Shown piece after piece: positions 1 to 6,837 of a stretch of 21,170 bases of DNA. A program made the translations under genes and the position numbers. The number at the start of each line of letters is the position of its first letter. Position 1 is the stretch's first letter. Origin of the DNA: Megamonas hypermegale (GTDB lineage Bacteria; Bacillota; Negativicutes; Selenomonadales; Selenomonadaceae); the NCBI GenBank assembly GCA_002314325.1, contig DCFC01000046.1, positions 1 to 21,170 of the forward strand. Reading direction: 5' to 3'. The notes under the pieces were generated by a model. That model was not told the DNA's origin. It saw only the letters and a program-made list of their open reading frames with translations, and did no database searches.

Positions 1-6
1 ACGAAG

Positions 7-77
7 GCTTTTTTAGCTCTGTTTTTAGTTTAAATGTTTGAGCGAAGCGAGTTTTTAAACGTTAGAGATAAAAAACC
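7..77. repeat. Imperfect long inverted repeat
   Basis: Two arms face each other. GTTTAAA (28-34) pairs with TTTAAAC (54-60). After an asymmetric internal loop, CTCT (17-20) pairs with AGAG (64-67), and the T-run 9-14 plus A15 pairs with T69 and the A-run 70-75. The centre holds GCGAAGC (42-48), a sequence known to form an unusually stable DNA mini-hairpin. No gene is visible in 1-201. The structure could be the 3' end of a gene outside the window or part of a dispersed intergenic element. Confidence 0.5.
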
Positions 78-133
78 ATTTTCTTAAAGTAAAAATCTCT
101 TAGCAGTGTACGAATTCAAGCGTTTTCTTTTTG

Positions 134-168
134 GGTACTTTTTCTTTGCACAACAAAGAAAAAGTACC
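134..168. repeat. Perfect 15-bp inverted repeat (palindrome A, left copy)
   Basis: GGTACTTTTTCTTTG (134-148) and CAAAGAAAAAGTACC (154-168) are exact reverse complements around a 5-nt loop. There is no run of T directly after the stem on either strand, so it is not a classic Rho-independent terminator. It abuts a second hairpin at 169-189. A similar pair (polypyrimidine hairpin, then a GGCGCAAT/ATTGCGCC hairpin) lies at 21056-21160, which suggests a dispersed family. Confidence 0.75.
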
Positions 169-189
169 TGGCGCAATTACATTGCGCCA
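169..189. repeat. Perfect 9-bp hairpin GGCGCAAT/ATTGCGCC (palindrome B, left copy)
   Basis: TGGCGCAAT (169-177) and ATTGCGCCA (181-189) pair perfectly around a 3-nt loop. It lies 12 nt beyond the stop of the minus-strand ABC-2 permease gene, so it could protect or end that transcript, but it lacks a T-run. The same core GGCGCAAT/ATTGCGCC recurs at 21106-21160. Confidence 0.7.
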
Positions 190-201
190 AACTAATAAAT
201 T

Positions 202-936
202 CTATTCATGGTAATTTTTTAACTTATATGTTCCCCAAATAAATAAAATCGCCGTGATAACGGTCAATATCACTATATCAATTAAAATATCTGTGCTGAA
301 ACTTTCGCTTCTAAGCAGATTATTCGCCAATGTAAGCGGCAGTACACTTACTATCGTTTGTAACAACGGCGGCAAGTTATTAAGCGGAAAAAATGTTCCG
401 CAGAAAAAAGTCATTGGCATTATGATGAAATTCATTACGGAAGACAGTGCATCGGGATTTTTTATCCATAAACCGATAGCTATACCGAGCAGGCCGAAGC
501 AAACGGCAGAAAGCAGTATGCCGATTATTCCCGCCAAGCTCAGCATTGGTACGTCAAAAAACAGCATGGCAATCATATAAATTATGCCTCCGGCAATAAA
601 ACCGCGCGTTACTCCAGCAAGCACAATGCCAATTATTATCTGTACTGCCGAAACAGGGCTCAACAGCAAAGTTTGAAACGTTTTAAAATAAAATCTGCCG
701 ACACTGACGGACAGAGCCGTTTGCTGAAAAGCATTCATCATTACCGTAATCGAAAGCATTCCTTTCGCCAGAAAAGGCAGATAACCGCCGTCAATCTGCA
801 TTACCGAGCCGATACCCAGCCCGAAGGCAAATAAATATATGAGCGGAAACATGACTGTTGAAAAAATATAGCCGAGCTTTCCCATTTTCTTTTGCAACAG
901 CAGAATTTCCCTGCTGTATACGGCCAGCCAATCCAT
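202..936 (-). CDS. ABC-2 type transporter permease
   Basis: A 244-residue membrane protein of the ABC-2 (NodJ/DrrB-like) exporter permease family, with about six hydrophobic segments. The conserved late region FFCGTFFPLNNLPP followed by LPLTLANNLLR is typical of the family. It should form the membrane channel for the ATPase encoded just upstream. I chose ATG at 936 rather than the TTG one codon earlier because GGGAGG ends 7 nt before the ATG. The start shares one base with the ATPase stop (TGATG), so translation is probably coupled. It is the last gene of the iron-uptake operon. The substrate cannot be read from the sequence. Confidence 0.85.
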   Translation of the reverse strand: MDWLAVYSREILLLQKKMGKLGYIFSTVMFPLIYLFAFGLGIGSVMQIDGGYLPFLAKGMLSITVMMNAFQQTALSVSVGRFYFKTFQTLLLSPVSAVQIIIGIVLAGVTRGFIAGGIIYMIAMLFFDVPMLSLAGIIGILLSAVCFGLLGIAIGLWIKNPDALSSVMNFIIMPMTFFCGTFFPLNNLPPLLQTIVSVLPLTLANNLLRSESFSTDILIDIVILTVITAILFIWGTYKLKNYHE

Positions 937-1676
937 CAAAATGCCTCCCTACCGATAAAGCGCAGAAAAACTTTTTCCAAAGTTAAATCCTCACTATTGT
1001 CTTTTGCCATAATATGTTTTAAATTCACAGCAGTATCCACCGCCATGAGTTTTCCCTCTTTTAATATGGCTATCCGGTCGCAAAGCCTTTCTGCTTCTTC
1101 CATATAATGTGTCGTGATTATTATACCTATCCCCTGACAGCGCAATTTTTCTATTTCCCGCCAGATATCCAGACGCACATCTGGGTCAAGCCCTACACTC
1201 GGTTCATCCAGTAAAAGCAGTTTCGGTTCAGCAAGCAGCGCGCGTGCAATCATTGCTTTACGCGCCATACCGCCGGATAATCTGTCAATGCGGCGATTTT
1301 GCCACTTTCGCATACCAAATCGCTCAATCATTTTTTCCACAGCGAATTTTGCCTCTTTTACTTTATACAGCTTGGCATATGATAATAACGCCTCTTTCAC
1401 GGTGAATTCCCGTTCCATATTATTGTCCTGCATGACAAAACCGATTAAGTTTTTTACTTTCTGCCGATACTGCACCGCATCCGTGCCCAAAATCCGAACT
1501 TTGCCGGAAGATGGCAGCATAAGACCGGAAATTATCTGCATGAGCGTTGTTTTTCCGGCGCCGTTCGGCCCTAAAAGACCTAAAATCTCACCTTCGTTCA
1601 CAGCAAAAGAGATATTCTTCAAAATATCCTTCTGCTGAATTTTTTTACTGACTTCATTCAGACTCAAAATCTGCAT
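936..1676 (-). CDS. ABC transporter ATP-binding protein (ABC-2 exporter type)
   Basis: A 246-residue nucleotide-binding subunit of the CcmA/NodI/DrrA class. Visible motifs in order: Walker A GPNGAGKTT near residue 36, Q-loop VMQDN near 82, signature LSGGM near 133, Walker B LLLLDEPSVGLD near 153, and switch histidine in TTHYMEEAERLCDR near 190. It should power the ABC-2 permease that follows it. Its ATG overlaps the stop of the preceding FecE-type ATPase by one base (TAATG). Having an exporter ATPase coupled to an importer ATPase is uncommon; export of a chelator, or removal of excess haem or metal, is a guess only. Confidence 0.88.
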   Translation of the reverse strand: MQILSLNEVSKKIQQKDILKNISFAVNEGEILGLLGPNGAGKTTLMQIISGLMLPSSGKVRILGTDAVQYRQKVKNLIGFVMQDNNMEREFTVKEALLSYAKLYKVKEAKFAVEKMIERFGMRKWQNRRIDRLSGGMARKAMIARALLAEPKLLLLDEPSVGLDPDVRLDIWREIEKLRCQGIGIIITTHYMEEAERLCDRIAILKEGKLMAVDTAVNLKHIMAKDNSEDLTLEKVFLRFIGREAF

Positions 1677-2476
1677 TATTGCTTCTCTCCCTGTCTTACG
1701 TCATACGGGAAGCAGACCGGATAGTCTTTGCCGCCTTGTCTTAAAGTCATCACGCTCGTTTTTACGTCATACAAATCGCACAGAATTTTTTCCGTAAATA
1801 CCTCTGCTACATTGCCATCAGCAAAAATCCTGCCTTTTTTCACCGCTACAAGACGATTGCTAAAACGCGCAGCATGGTTTAAATCGTGCAGTACCATGAT
1901 TACAGTGATTTTCTTTGTTTTGTGCAGTTTATAGACCAAATTCATTAAATCAAGCTGATGTTTTATATCGAGATACGTCGTCGGTTCGTCAAGTAGCAGA
2001 ATTTGCGGATTTTGGGCAATCGCCATCGCCAGCCATGCTCTTTGGCGTTCGCCGCCCGACAGTGTATCAAGACGGCGGTAGCGCATGGCGGCGGTGTTCG
2101 TGTCTGCCAAAGCCTCTTCTATTTTCGCTTTATCCTCATCACTCGGTGCGGCAAATATTCCCTGATGCGGCATTCTGCCGTAGCATACCAAATCATATAC
2201 CGTCATATCAGGCGGCGCCGTTGAGGTTTGCGGCAGTATCGCCATCTTGCGGGCGACATCGCCCGGCTTCATGGTTTGAATATCCCTGCCTTCCAGTAAA
2301 ACACTGCCGCGCGTCGGTTTTAACAGTCTGCCCAGCGATTTTAACAGTGTCGATTTACCGGAACCGTTCGGTCCGATTATGGAGATAATCTCCGCTTTTT
2401 CCACGTCAAAATCCAGTTTATCCGCTATAACGCGCGAACCGTATTGCAAAGTTAATTTATCTGCCTGTAATATCAT
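1676..2476 (-). CDS. Iron-chelate ABC transporter ATP-binding protein (FecE/FhuC type)
   Basis: A 266-residue cytoplasmic ATPase of the siderophore/haem/cobalamin importer family. Walker A GPNGSGKST lies near residue 35, Q-loop LPQ near 82, signature LSGGERQRAWLAMAIAQ from 139, Walker B LLLLDEPTTYLD near 160, and the switch histidine in VLHDLNHAARF near 197. DEPTTYLD and the HDLN stretch are typical of FecE, FhuC and BtuD. The ATG overlaps the permease stop by 4 nt (ATGA), consistent with assembly of one complex. The substrate could be a siderophore, haem or a cobamide; the TonB/ExbBD genes and Fur-like sites upstream favour iron. Confidence 0.92.
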   Translation of the reverse strand: MILQADKLTLQYGSRVIADKLDFDVEKAEIISIIGPNGSGKSTLLKSLGRLLKPTRGSVLLEGRDIQTMKPGDVARKMAILPQTSTAPPDMTVYDLVCYGRMPHQGIFAAPSDEDKAKIEEALADTNTAAMRYRRLDTLSGGERQRAWLAMAIAQNPQILLLDEPTTYLDIKHQLDLMNLVYKLHKTKKITVIMVLHDLNHAARFSNRLVAVKKGRIFADGNVAEVFTEKILCDLYDVKTSVMTLRQGGKDYPVCFPYDVRQGEKQ

Positions 2477-3468
2477 CGTTTCTGCATTCCTCTTTTCAAT
2501 AGATAAAGAAAAAACGGCGCACCGATAAAGGACATGAATACGCCGACCGGAACTTCAATCGGCTGAAATGCTGTTCTTGCCACTGTATCGGCGGCTATCA
2601 GTAAAATTGCGCCGAAAATAGCCGAACTTGGCAATAGATAATTAAAATCCGAACCGACGACGAGACGCATCATATGCGGCACGATAAGCCCTACGAATGT
2701 GAGCATGCCCGCCACACTGACCGCCGAAGCGGCCAAAAGAGCCGCCAGCGTTACCAGCAGAAAACGTGCCGTTTCCACGCGCGTTCCCAGAGATTTTGCC
2801 ACATCATCTCCCAGTTGCAGAGCGTTCAGATAGCGGCAGCCGACCGTTGTCCCCAAAAGCCCGATGACCGTATACGGTAAAATCATGGTAACGTGCTTCC
2901 ACGAAGCACCTGAAAATCCGCCCGCCATCCAGTTCACCGTGCCCTGAATTTTATCGGAGAAAAACACCATAAGACATGTCATGCCTCCGGCAAAAAATGC
3001 CGATACGGCAACGCCTGCCAGAATAAGCTTGAGCGGCTGAATACCGTTTTCCCATGCCAGCACGAATAAAATCATTGTCGCCGCCATCGCCCCGATAAAT
3101 GCTACAATCGGCACAATCGCCGTATACTGCGGAAAAATAATCATGACAATCATTGCGGCAAGTCCCGCCCCTGCCGATACGCCGATTATGCCCGGGTCCG
3201 CCAGCGGATTTTTCAGCACGCCCTGCAAAATACATCCTGCAATCGCCAGATTGATACCGGCAAACATGCACGTCAAAACACGCGGTATGCGGATATGATA
3301 CAGAATGCGGTAACTTTCCGTATTCTGCGGATTTACGAAAACATTATACAAATCGGCAAAACCGGTATTTGCCGTTCCGCACACCATCGCTGTAAACAAA
3401 CTCACAATAAGCACTGCAATTCCCGAAAACATTACTATACTGCGTTTTCGGGAGCGAGGGTCTCCCAT
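2473..3468 (-). CDS. Iron-chelate ABC transporter permease (FecCD family)
   Basis: A 331-residue, highly hydrophobic FecCD/BtuC-type inner-membrane permease of normal length (family usually about 320-340). Family blocks are intact: GCILQGVLKNPLADPGIIG with SAGAGLAAM in the first third, and GLIVPHMMRLVVG, then PVGVFMSFIGAPFFLYLLKR near the C-terminus. The GLIVPHMMR region normally forms the coupling contact with the ATPase. The start ATG has AGGAGG six bases upstream. It lies 29 bp after the binding-protein gene and overlaps the ATPase gene by 4 nt. Confidence 0.93.
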   Translation of the reverse strand: MGDPRSRKRSIVMFSGIAVLIVSLFTAMVCGTANTGFADLYNVFVNPQNTESYRILYHIRIPRVLTCMFAGINLAIAGCILQGVLKNPLADPGIIGVSAGAGLAAMIVMIIFPQYTAIVPIVAFIGAMAATMILFVLAWENGIQPLKLILAGVAVSAFFAGGMTCLMVFFSDKIQGTVNWMAGGFSGASWKHVTMILPYTVIGLLGTTVGCRYLNALQLGDDVAKSLGTRVETARFLLVTLAALLAASAVSVAGMLTFVGLIVPHMMRLVVGSDFNYLLPSSAIFGAILLIAADTVARTAFQPIEVPVGVFMSFIGAPFFLYLLKRGMQKR

Positions 3469-3497
3469 TTTAAGCCTCCTTATTATTAAATTATTAA

Positions 3498-4472
3498 TTA
3501 TTCTTTTTCATACATATCGTCTGCCAGAATATTCAAAGCCTCGGCAATTCTCGTTCCCGGATTTACGGCAAAAAGCTGATACGGGAGCACATAAACCCTG
3601 CCGTTTTTCACTGCCGCCACATCCTGCCATAACGGATTTTCGCCCAGCGTATTATCCAGCTCCGTTTTAACCGCACCAGGGTCGCCGTGCGTTACGATAA
3701 AGATAACTTCCGGATTTTGCGTAGCGATATACTCCATGCTGAGCGGAACGAAACCGCTGTTGTCCTTTGCCGCCGAGTTTATATTATCCGCAATGTTATT
3801 GCCGCCCAGTCTGTAAATCAGATTACCGGCAAATGATTTGCTCGTCGCCATGCTGAAACTGTCCAGCGTGCCCCAAATCATCAGCGATTTCGGCGGATTT
3901 TTCCCTTCGGTTTTAGCAATCGCCTGCTCGTATCCCGCTTTCACTTCGTCTATCTTCGCCTGTGCCGTCTCTTCTTTTCCCGTAAGTTCACCGTAAAATT
4001 TCAGCGTATCGAGAACGTCTTCATACGTATCGAGCGATTTTATCAGCACGGGAATATTCGCCTTCTCCAAAGTCGGTATCAACTGCTGATGAAACGGCAC
4101 ATTGATACCGATTACCAAATCCGGCTGCAAATTCAATATCGTTTCCACGCTCGGATTATGAATTACTCCCACTTCCGACACATTTTCCGTGCCTTTTTTC
4201 ACTTCATCCGCCAAAGCCTCGGAAGTCGGCTTGCCGACTATGGTATCCTTCCCGCCAGCATAATAATATAAATCAAGATGTGAAGCATTGAGCAGTACCA
4301 CTCTTTTCGGATGAGCCGGAATTTCCACTTTTCTGTCGGTACTGTCCGTTACCGTTCTCATCTCGTTTTCCTGCATTTTTGCGCCCTCGTCCTGACGGAA
4401 TGCCAGCACCGCTCCGCCGACGGCAAGCAGGCATATTACTATAAAAATCAATTTTCTCAGCGTGCTGTTCAT
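3498..4472 (-). CDS. Periplasmic iron-chelate binding protein (FecB/BtuF-like)
   Basis: A 324-residue substrate-binding protein of the TroA/FecB class. Residues 1-24 form a basic start plus hydrophobic signal segment ending near AVLA; there is no lipobox cysteine, so it looks like a soluble or signal-anchored periplasmic protein, as expected in a diderm. The N-lobe starts with RKVEIPAHPKRVVLLNASHL, followed by SVETILNLQPDLVIG; the C-lobe holds MEYIATQNPEVIFIVTHGD and the end region NPLWQDVAAVKNGRVYVLP. Its ATG directly follows the stop of the Com-like gene, with GAGGTG placed inside that gene. The ligand is unknown. Confidence 0.9.
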   Translation of the reverse strand: MNSTLRKLIFIVICLLAVGGAVLAFRQDEGAKMQENEMRTVTDSTDRKVEIPAHPKRVVLLNASHLDLYYYAGGKDTIVGKPTSEALADEVKKGTENVSEVGVIHNPSVETILNLQPDLVIGINVPFHQQLIPTLEKANIPVLIKSLDTYEDVLDTLKFYGELTGKEETAQAKIDEVKAGYEQAIAKTEGKNPPKSLMIWGTLDSFSMATSKSFAGNLIYRLGGNNIADNINSAAKDNSGFVPLSMEYIATQNPEVIFIVTHGDPGAVKTELDNTLGENPLWQDVAAVKNGRVYVLPYQLFAVNPGTRIAEALNILADDMYEKE

Positions 4473-4721
4473 TTATTCACCTCTAAAATCATCTTTTATG
4501 CAGATATCATTAATCCGTCTGCCCACTTTCTGGATTTTATTGCATTTTGGGCATTTAATTTCCACATACTGAACCTTTCCCAGAAAAAGCAGCCGGTTGC
4601 ACACTTTACATCTGACTTCCGGCAGTTTTTTTATTTCTTTTCGGGTAAGCTCCGTATCCTCATCAGCAAAATCCGTGCCGTTCATTTCCGTTTTAAAAAC
4701 AATATTCTGCATTATCAACAT
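4473..4721 (-). CDS. Com-like small zinc-ribbon protein
   Basis: An 82-residue protein with a four-cysteine knuckle, VRCKVCNRLLF near residue 36 and IKCPKCNKIQKV near 55. Spacing and neighbouring residues strongly recall Com of phage Mu, an RNA-binding zinc-finger protein that activates translation of mom. Here it lies between tonB and the binding-protein gene of an iron operon, with no phage genes near. Its stop codon touches the ATG of the binding protein. The start is uncertain: ATG at 4721 has a weak purine-rich site (GAAGAAAAGAG); ATG at 4712 is an alternative. It could be an RNA-binding regulator of the operon or an iron/zinc sensor, but this is inference. Confidence 0.75.
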   Translation of the reverse strand: MLIMQNIVFKTEMNGTDFADEDTELTRKEIKKLPEVRCKVCNRLLFLGKVQYVEIKCPKCNKIQKVGRRINDICIKDDFRGE

Positions 4722-4761
4722 CTCTTTTCTTCTATATTTTCCATTACGTTGAATTTCCTGT

Positions 4762-4783
4762 TTATAAACATCTTATAAACATC
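4762..4783. repeat. Tandem direct repeat of 11 bp
   Basis: TTATAAACATC occurs twice head to tail (4762-4772 and 4773-4783). The second copy runs into the tonB stop codon. It fills part of the 60-bp gap between tonB and the Com-like gene, one of the larger gaps inside the operon. No promoter or terminator is convincing here. It may be simple slippage or a protein- or RNA-binding site. Confidence 0.55.
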
Positions 4784-5591
4784 AATTTAAATAAAAATGT
4801 ACAGGTACATCCATATTAATGCTGTCGTTCAAACCGTGCGGAAACGGACAGGAAGCATATACAGCATTGAGTGCGGCTTTATCGAGATTGCCGCCGGCAC
4901 TCGATACGACGCTGGCGCTCACGAGATTTCCGTCCGCATCAAGTGTTACATTAACTGTAACCACGCCCTGCTGACCGAGACGCACCGCCGCATACGGATA
5001 CGATTTATTGGACTCCACCGCCTGAGCAAACCTGCTGGCAACGGAATATCTGTCCTCTGTCGCACCGCCGCTGCCCGTGCCTTCGCCGCCGTCCGTGCTG
5101 CCGCCTTCACTATAACCTTCACTGCCGCCCGTACCTTCTCCCGCATTTTCACCTGCTTCGCCGTCTCCGCCGTTTTCCGATAAAACATCGCCCGTACCGC
5201 TGCCGCCGCTGTTTGGCAAAATGCCGTCCGGTGATGATAATTGACCGGAACTGTTTATCGGTTCACTGTTTTGATTTGAAGGTGCTTTATCGTCCGCACT
5301 TTCCGGCGAAATATCTTTTTGCGGCTTTGCCGTATTTTCTTTTACCGTATTGTTTTCCGAACCAGACTGAGGCTGAAGCATTTCCTTTAACGAACTGAGC
5401 GGCGAAGCACTTTCCTGCGCTTTGGCGATTTCTTCCGGCGTATCGGCAAGGTTTACGGTAATGAGTTGTTCCTCCGGCCGCTGAATTTCCTGATGAAATC
5501 CCGCCACCATGCTCCCTACGGTTACTATAACGACGATATGAAAAGCAAACGATAGTGAAAATGCTTTTTTCCAAATATGCTTTCTTTTCAT
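4782..5591 (-). CDS. tonB: TonB family energy transducer
   Basis: A 269-residue inner-membrane protein that passes proton-motive energy to outer-membrane receptors. Residues 12-31 form the single N-terminal anchor with the histidine (FAFHIVVIV) common in TonB anchors. Residues 35-185 are a long low-complexity linker. The C-terminal TonB domain (about 186-269) shows SYPYAAVRLGQQGVVTVNV, SSAGGNLDKAALNAV and the terminal VPVHFYLN. The linker is unusual: rather than Pro-Glu/Pro-Lys repeats it is rich in Gly, Ser, Glu and Asp (about 127-178). It follows exbD by 12 bp. No receptor gene is in the window. Confidence 0.92.
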   Translation of the reverse strand: MKRKHIWKKAFSLSFAFHIVVIVTVGSMVAGFHQEIQRPEEQLITVNLADTPEEIAKAQESASPLSSLKEMLQPQSGSENNTVKENTAKPQKDISPESADDKAPSNQNSEPINSSGQLSSPDGILPNSGGSGTGDVLSENGGDGEAGENAGEGTGGSEGYSEGGSTDGGEGTGSGGATEDRYSVASRFAQAVESNKSYPYAAVRLGQQGVVTVNVTLDADGNLVSASVVSSAGGNLDKAALNAVYASCPFPHGLNDSINMDVPVHFYLN

Positions 5592-5603
5592 TATTAAAAT
5601 TCC

Positions 5604-6008
5604 CTATTTCTTTTCCTGCGTAGCAATCGCCAGTTTCGTTACGCCGGCTTTTTTCACTTCATCCATGACGGCTATTACTTTGCCGTGCTCCACATTTTCA
5701 TCGGCACGCAGTATAACGGGCGTTTCCGATTTATCGGCAAGCTGCTCCACGCGCGAGCGCACTTCATCAATCGGCACTGCCGTATCACCGATACTTACCG
5801 TTCCGTCCGCCGTGAGCGTTATCGACACCGGTTTCGGTGCTTCCTGCTGATTTTGCGAAGCCGTCGGCAGATTTACCGGCATGGATTTTTGATATACCAT
5901 CTGCAGCGTACTGAATAAAAAGAACACCATTAAAAAGAAAATAATATCTATCATCGGGATTATCATCAGGCGCGGCTGGCGAACAATTCTGTTGCTTTTT
6001 ATATTCAT
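5604..6008 (-). CDS. exbD: Biopolymer transport protein ExbD
   Basis: A 134-residue ExbD/TolR protein of normal length. The N-terminal cytoplasmic tail is followed by one membrane helix, IPMIDIIFFLMVFFLF, carrying the essential aspartate (residue 21) of the proton channel. The periplasmic domain contains PVILRADENVEHGKVIAVMD, as expected for the family. It forms the motor with ExbB and drives TonB. Its ATG overlaps the exbB stop by 4 nt (ATGA). Confidence 0.95.
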   Translation of the reverse strand: MNIKSNRIVRQPRLMIIPMIDIIFFLMVFFLFSTLQMVYQKSMPVNLPTASQNQQEAPKPVSITLTADGTVSIGDTAVPIDEVRSRVEQLADKSETPVILRADENVEHGKVIAVMDEVKKAGVTKLAIATQEKK

Positions 6009-6628
6009 TGCTCCTTACCTCTCGCTCTGCTGATTAAAAACGTGCATACATTCTCTACATCAGTTAAAACACTGTCCAGACGATTACTGAAATAACTGTG
6101 CACGATTAAGGCAAGTACCGCTACGCAAAGACCGGTCGCCGTGGCAATCAAAGCTTCGCCTACACCGCCCGTAATAAGCGCCGGATTATCACCGGATACA
6201 TCGAGCACTTTAAACGAACCAATCATGCCGATAACCGTACCCAAAAGACCAAGCAGCGGCGCCATCGTAACGATTGTATCCAGATAATTCAGATTGCGTT
6301 TTAAGCCGTTGGCGCGCACGGAAATTATTTCCTCAAAGCTTTCCTTCATCGCCATCGGACAACTGCGGTATTTCAAACCGTTCAATAAAACATCACTGAT
6401 AAAACAGCGCCGCGCTGCACAGAAATTTTCGATTTCCTGCCATTTCTGTTCTTTTGCCAGATTGAGTACCTTTTGCGCTGTATTCTCATTTGCTCTGCAC
6501 GTCCGGCGATAATACATAAACCGTTCCGCACCAATAGCCACGACTAATACGGAACACGCTAAAAGCGGGTACATTACCCAACCGCCATGATGAAACAATT
6601 CAACTGTACTGACTATAAAATCCAACAA
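6005..6628 (-). CDS. exbB: Biopolymer transport protein ExbB (MotA/TolQ/ExbB family)
   Basis: About 207 residues with three membrane helices: an N-terminal one (WVMYPLLACSVLVVAIGAE) and two late ones joined by the family block TMAPLLGLLGTVIGMIGSF and GVGEALIATATGLCVAVLAL. It builds the proton channel with ExbD. The start needs care: a GTG at 6634 opens the same frame, but AAAGGA ends only one base before it. The TTG at 6628 sits 7 nt after AAAGGA and is preferred. First gene of the nine-gene operon; Fur-box-like sites lie upstream. Confidence 0.9.
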   Translation of the reverse strand: MLDFIVSTVELFHHGGWVMYPLLACSVLVVAIGAERFMYYRRTCRANENTAQKVLNLAKEQKWQEIENFCAARRCFISDVLLNGLKYRSCPMAMKESFEEIISVRANGLKRNLNYLDTIVTMAPLLGLLGTVIGMIGSFKVLDVSGDNPALITGGVGEALIATATGLCVAVLALIVHSYFSNRLDSVLTDVENVCTFLISRARGKEQ

Positions 6629-6650
6629 AAACACATCCTTTAAGTAAAAT

Positions 6651-6669
6651 AATAATTATTATCATTAAT
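6651..6669. promoter_or_regulatory. Second Fur-box-like site close to exbB
   Basis: Read on the minus strand, the site contains ATGATAAT followed by AATTATT and matches 15 of 19 positions of the classic GATAATGATAATCATTATC Fur consensus by my count. It lies between the terminator-like hairpin and the exbB ribosome site. No good -35/-10 pair accompanies it, so it may be a second operator or a roadblock. The region is AT-rich, which raises the chance of a random match. Confidence 0.5.
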
Positions 6670-6677
6670 TTAAGAAT

Positions 6678-6784
6678 AAAAAACTCCATAGAACTGTCTA
6701 AAAAAACCATACTTGCAATCCTGCAAAAATAGTCTGCTAAAAACATATTCTATGGAGTTCCCCGACTCTCTGAATAAAATCAAC
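6678..6784 (-). ncRNA. Candidate Fur-controlled structured leader RNA or sRNA ending in an intrinsic terminator
   Basis: A transcript from the promoter at 6791-6819 would be about 105-110 nt long. On the minus strand AACTCCATAGAA (6759-6748) pairs perfectly over 12 bp with TTCTATGGAGTT (6693-6682), followed by six T (6683-6678). Between these arms is a second hairpin, 6733-6722 with 6717-6706: 11 of 12 positions pair around loop GGAT, two of them as G-U pairs that exist only in minus-strand RNA. It could be an attenuator of the exbB operon, a free iron-responsive sRNA, or merely the terminator of the aminotransferase gene. Confidence 0.55.
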
Positions 6785-6790
6785 GAGTTT

Positions 6791-6819
6791 ATTATATTGA
6801 AAATCATTCTCAAAGTCAA
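6791..6819 (-). promoter_or_regulatory. Sigma-70 type promoter with overlapping Fur box (iron operon)
   Basis: On the minus strand TTGACT (6819-6814), 17-bp spacer, TATAAT (6796-6791). Within the spacer, 6812-6798 reads TGAGAATGATTTTCA, a 7-1-7 inverted repeat that differs from the Fur 7-1-7 consensus (TGATAATnATTATCA) at one base in each half. Placement between -35 and -10 is what a repressor site should have. It lies after the aminotransferase stop, so it can only serve the leader RNA and exbB operon. Confidence 0.75.
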
Positions 6820-6837
6820 TAGTTTGCATATAAAATT

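Noticed and set aside
134..189. Rho-independent terminator for the ABC-2 permease gene
   Set aside because: The hairpins are strong but neither is followed directly by a run of T on the minus strand, so I keep them as repeats.
4473..4721. Prophage remnant, suggested by the Com-like protein
   Set aside because: No other phage-like gene is near, and the gene is embedded without gaps in a metabolic operon.
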